NCBI GenBank assembly: GCA_937926265.1 | Contig: CALAZS010000057.1 | Coordinates: 1 to 7,666, forward strand | Source of the DNA: an uncultured Gammaproteobacteria bacterium | Lineage (GTDB): Bacteria; Pseudomonadota; Gammaproteobacteria; Chromatiales; Chromatiaceae | Reading direction: 5' to 3' | DNA length: 7,666 bases | The notes under the pieces: model-generated | What the model was told of the DNA's origin: nothing | Seen by the model: the letters and a program-made list of their open reading frames with translations, nothing else | The model's database searches: none | In this document: piece after piece, positions 7,209-7,666 of the stretch | Position numbering within the stretch: position 1 is the first letter of the stretch | How the letters are laid out: each line of letters opens with the position of its first letter | Made by a program: the position numbers and the translations under genes

Positions 7209-7664
7209 ATGTCAAAGTTTTCCGTTTTTATGGCAACTTTTTGCCTGGCTGCATACCTTCAACCGGCAATCTCCGACTCCGTATACCCGGAATACGAAGA
7301 AAGCGTGCACAAAGAAGAGTTCAGTGAACAGTCTGGACTGCCATACGACTTTCACCGCTATAACCTGCCGGTAAAACCCGATGATTTTCTAATGAGTCGA
7401 TCCTGTGAGGAACTTGACCAGGCAATTTCCTACATGTTGCCGGCAACTTATTCCTACAGGCCAGGTTTCTACGACAATCCATATGCCAGTGCGGCAATAT
7501 GGGGCTCCACCAGCTCAGAATACGGTTTTACGGAACATCTCTGGTATTACCTGCCCTATTCCTGGCTGATTGGTTACCTCGAGGATGGCCAGATACACAA
7601 GGCATATTACAAGGTGGAACAATTACGTCGCGCCAAGGCAATGAAAAACTGCTTTGTAAAATAA
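7209..7664 (+). CDS. Small secreted Tyr-rich protein of unknown function
   Basis: I chose the ATG at 7209 (151 aa) because it begins a convincing signal peptide: MSKF, a hydrophobic stretch VFMATFCLAAYL (6-17), then QPAIS with likely cleavage after S22 (A-x-S). The open frame extends upstream to 7083, but those codons overlap the helicase gene and give no sensible N-terminus. No strong Shine-Dalgarno is visible. The mature protein (about 129 aa) is rich in Tyr, Trp, Pro and Gly. It has two cysteines, C66 in SRSCEELDQAI and C148 near the C-terminus (MKNCFVK), which could form a disulfide in the periplasm. The middle (about 80-115) has short aromatic blocks (ATYSYRPGFYDNPYASA, WYYLPYS), and the end is a basic helix (VEQLRRAKAMK). 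It resembles conserved uncharacterised gammaproteobacterial proteins I recall only loosely; no function can be given. The stop TAA lies two bases from the window end. Confidence 0.75.
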   Translation: MSKFSVFMATFCLAAYLQPAISDSVYPEYEESVHKEEFSEQSGLPYDFHRYNLPVKPDDFLMSRSCEELDQAISYMLPATYSYRPGFYDNPYASAAIWGSTSSEYGFTEHLWYYLPYSWLIGYLEDGQIHKAYYKVEQLRRAKAMKNCFVK

Positions 7665-7666
7665 TC

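Overview
The window looks like ordinary chromosomal DNA from a gammaproteobacterium of moderate GC (mid-40s percent by eye). The taxonomic guess rests on a GloA-type glyoxalase I C-terminus, a SanA/YdcF-like DUF218 protein and the proteobacterial form of an AddB/AddA-like helicase-nuclease pair. No tRNA, rRNA, insertion sequence, CRISPR array or phage gene was seen. Genes are packed tightly and no gene-free stretch exceeds about 100 bases.

Layout. Bases 1-115 hold the last 37 codons of a glyoxalase I gene (+). A 49-base convergent gap with a small hairpin and a short direct repeat separates it from a minus-strand gene (165-806) for a membrane-anchored DUF218 protein. A short divergent gap with candidate overlapping -10 boxes (about 839-846) leads into the main feature, a two-gene operon on the + strand: an AddB-like nuclease subunit (903-3737, 944 aa) and an AddA-like UvrD-family helicase-nuclease (3734-7114, 1126 aa). 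The two overlap by ATGA. After a 94-base gap comes a small gene for a secreted, tyrosine-rich protein of unknown function (7209-7664), which ends two bases before the window edge.

How the genes work together. The two large proteins should form a heterodimer that unwinds and resects DNA double-strand ends for RecA-dependent recombination. The AddA-like subunit carries every SF1 helicase motif plus a C-terminal PD-(D/E)XK nuclease. The AddB-like subunit lacks a Walker A motif but has a second PD-(D/E)XK nuclease framed by the four cysteines expected of an iron-sulfur cluster. The flanking genes show no obvious functional link to it.

The most unusual DNA feature is a 14-unit hexanucleotide array (1435-1518) inside the AddB-like gene. 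It encodes an X-Thr dipeptide repeat and contains a canonical four-run G-quadruplex motif. The window is also rich in CCWGG pentamers and in the strand-skewed heptamer CCAGGCA, and no CTAG was seen. I found no clearly new biological system; the repeat array and the word biases are the best leads.
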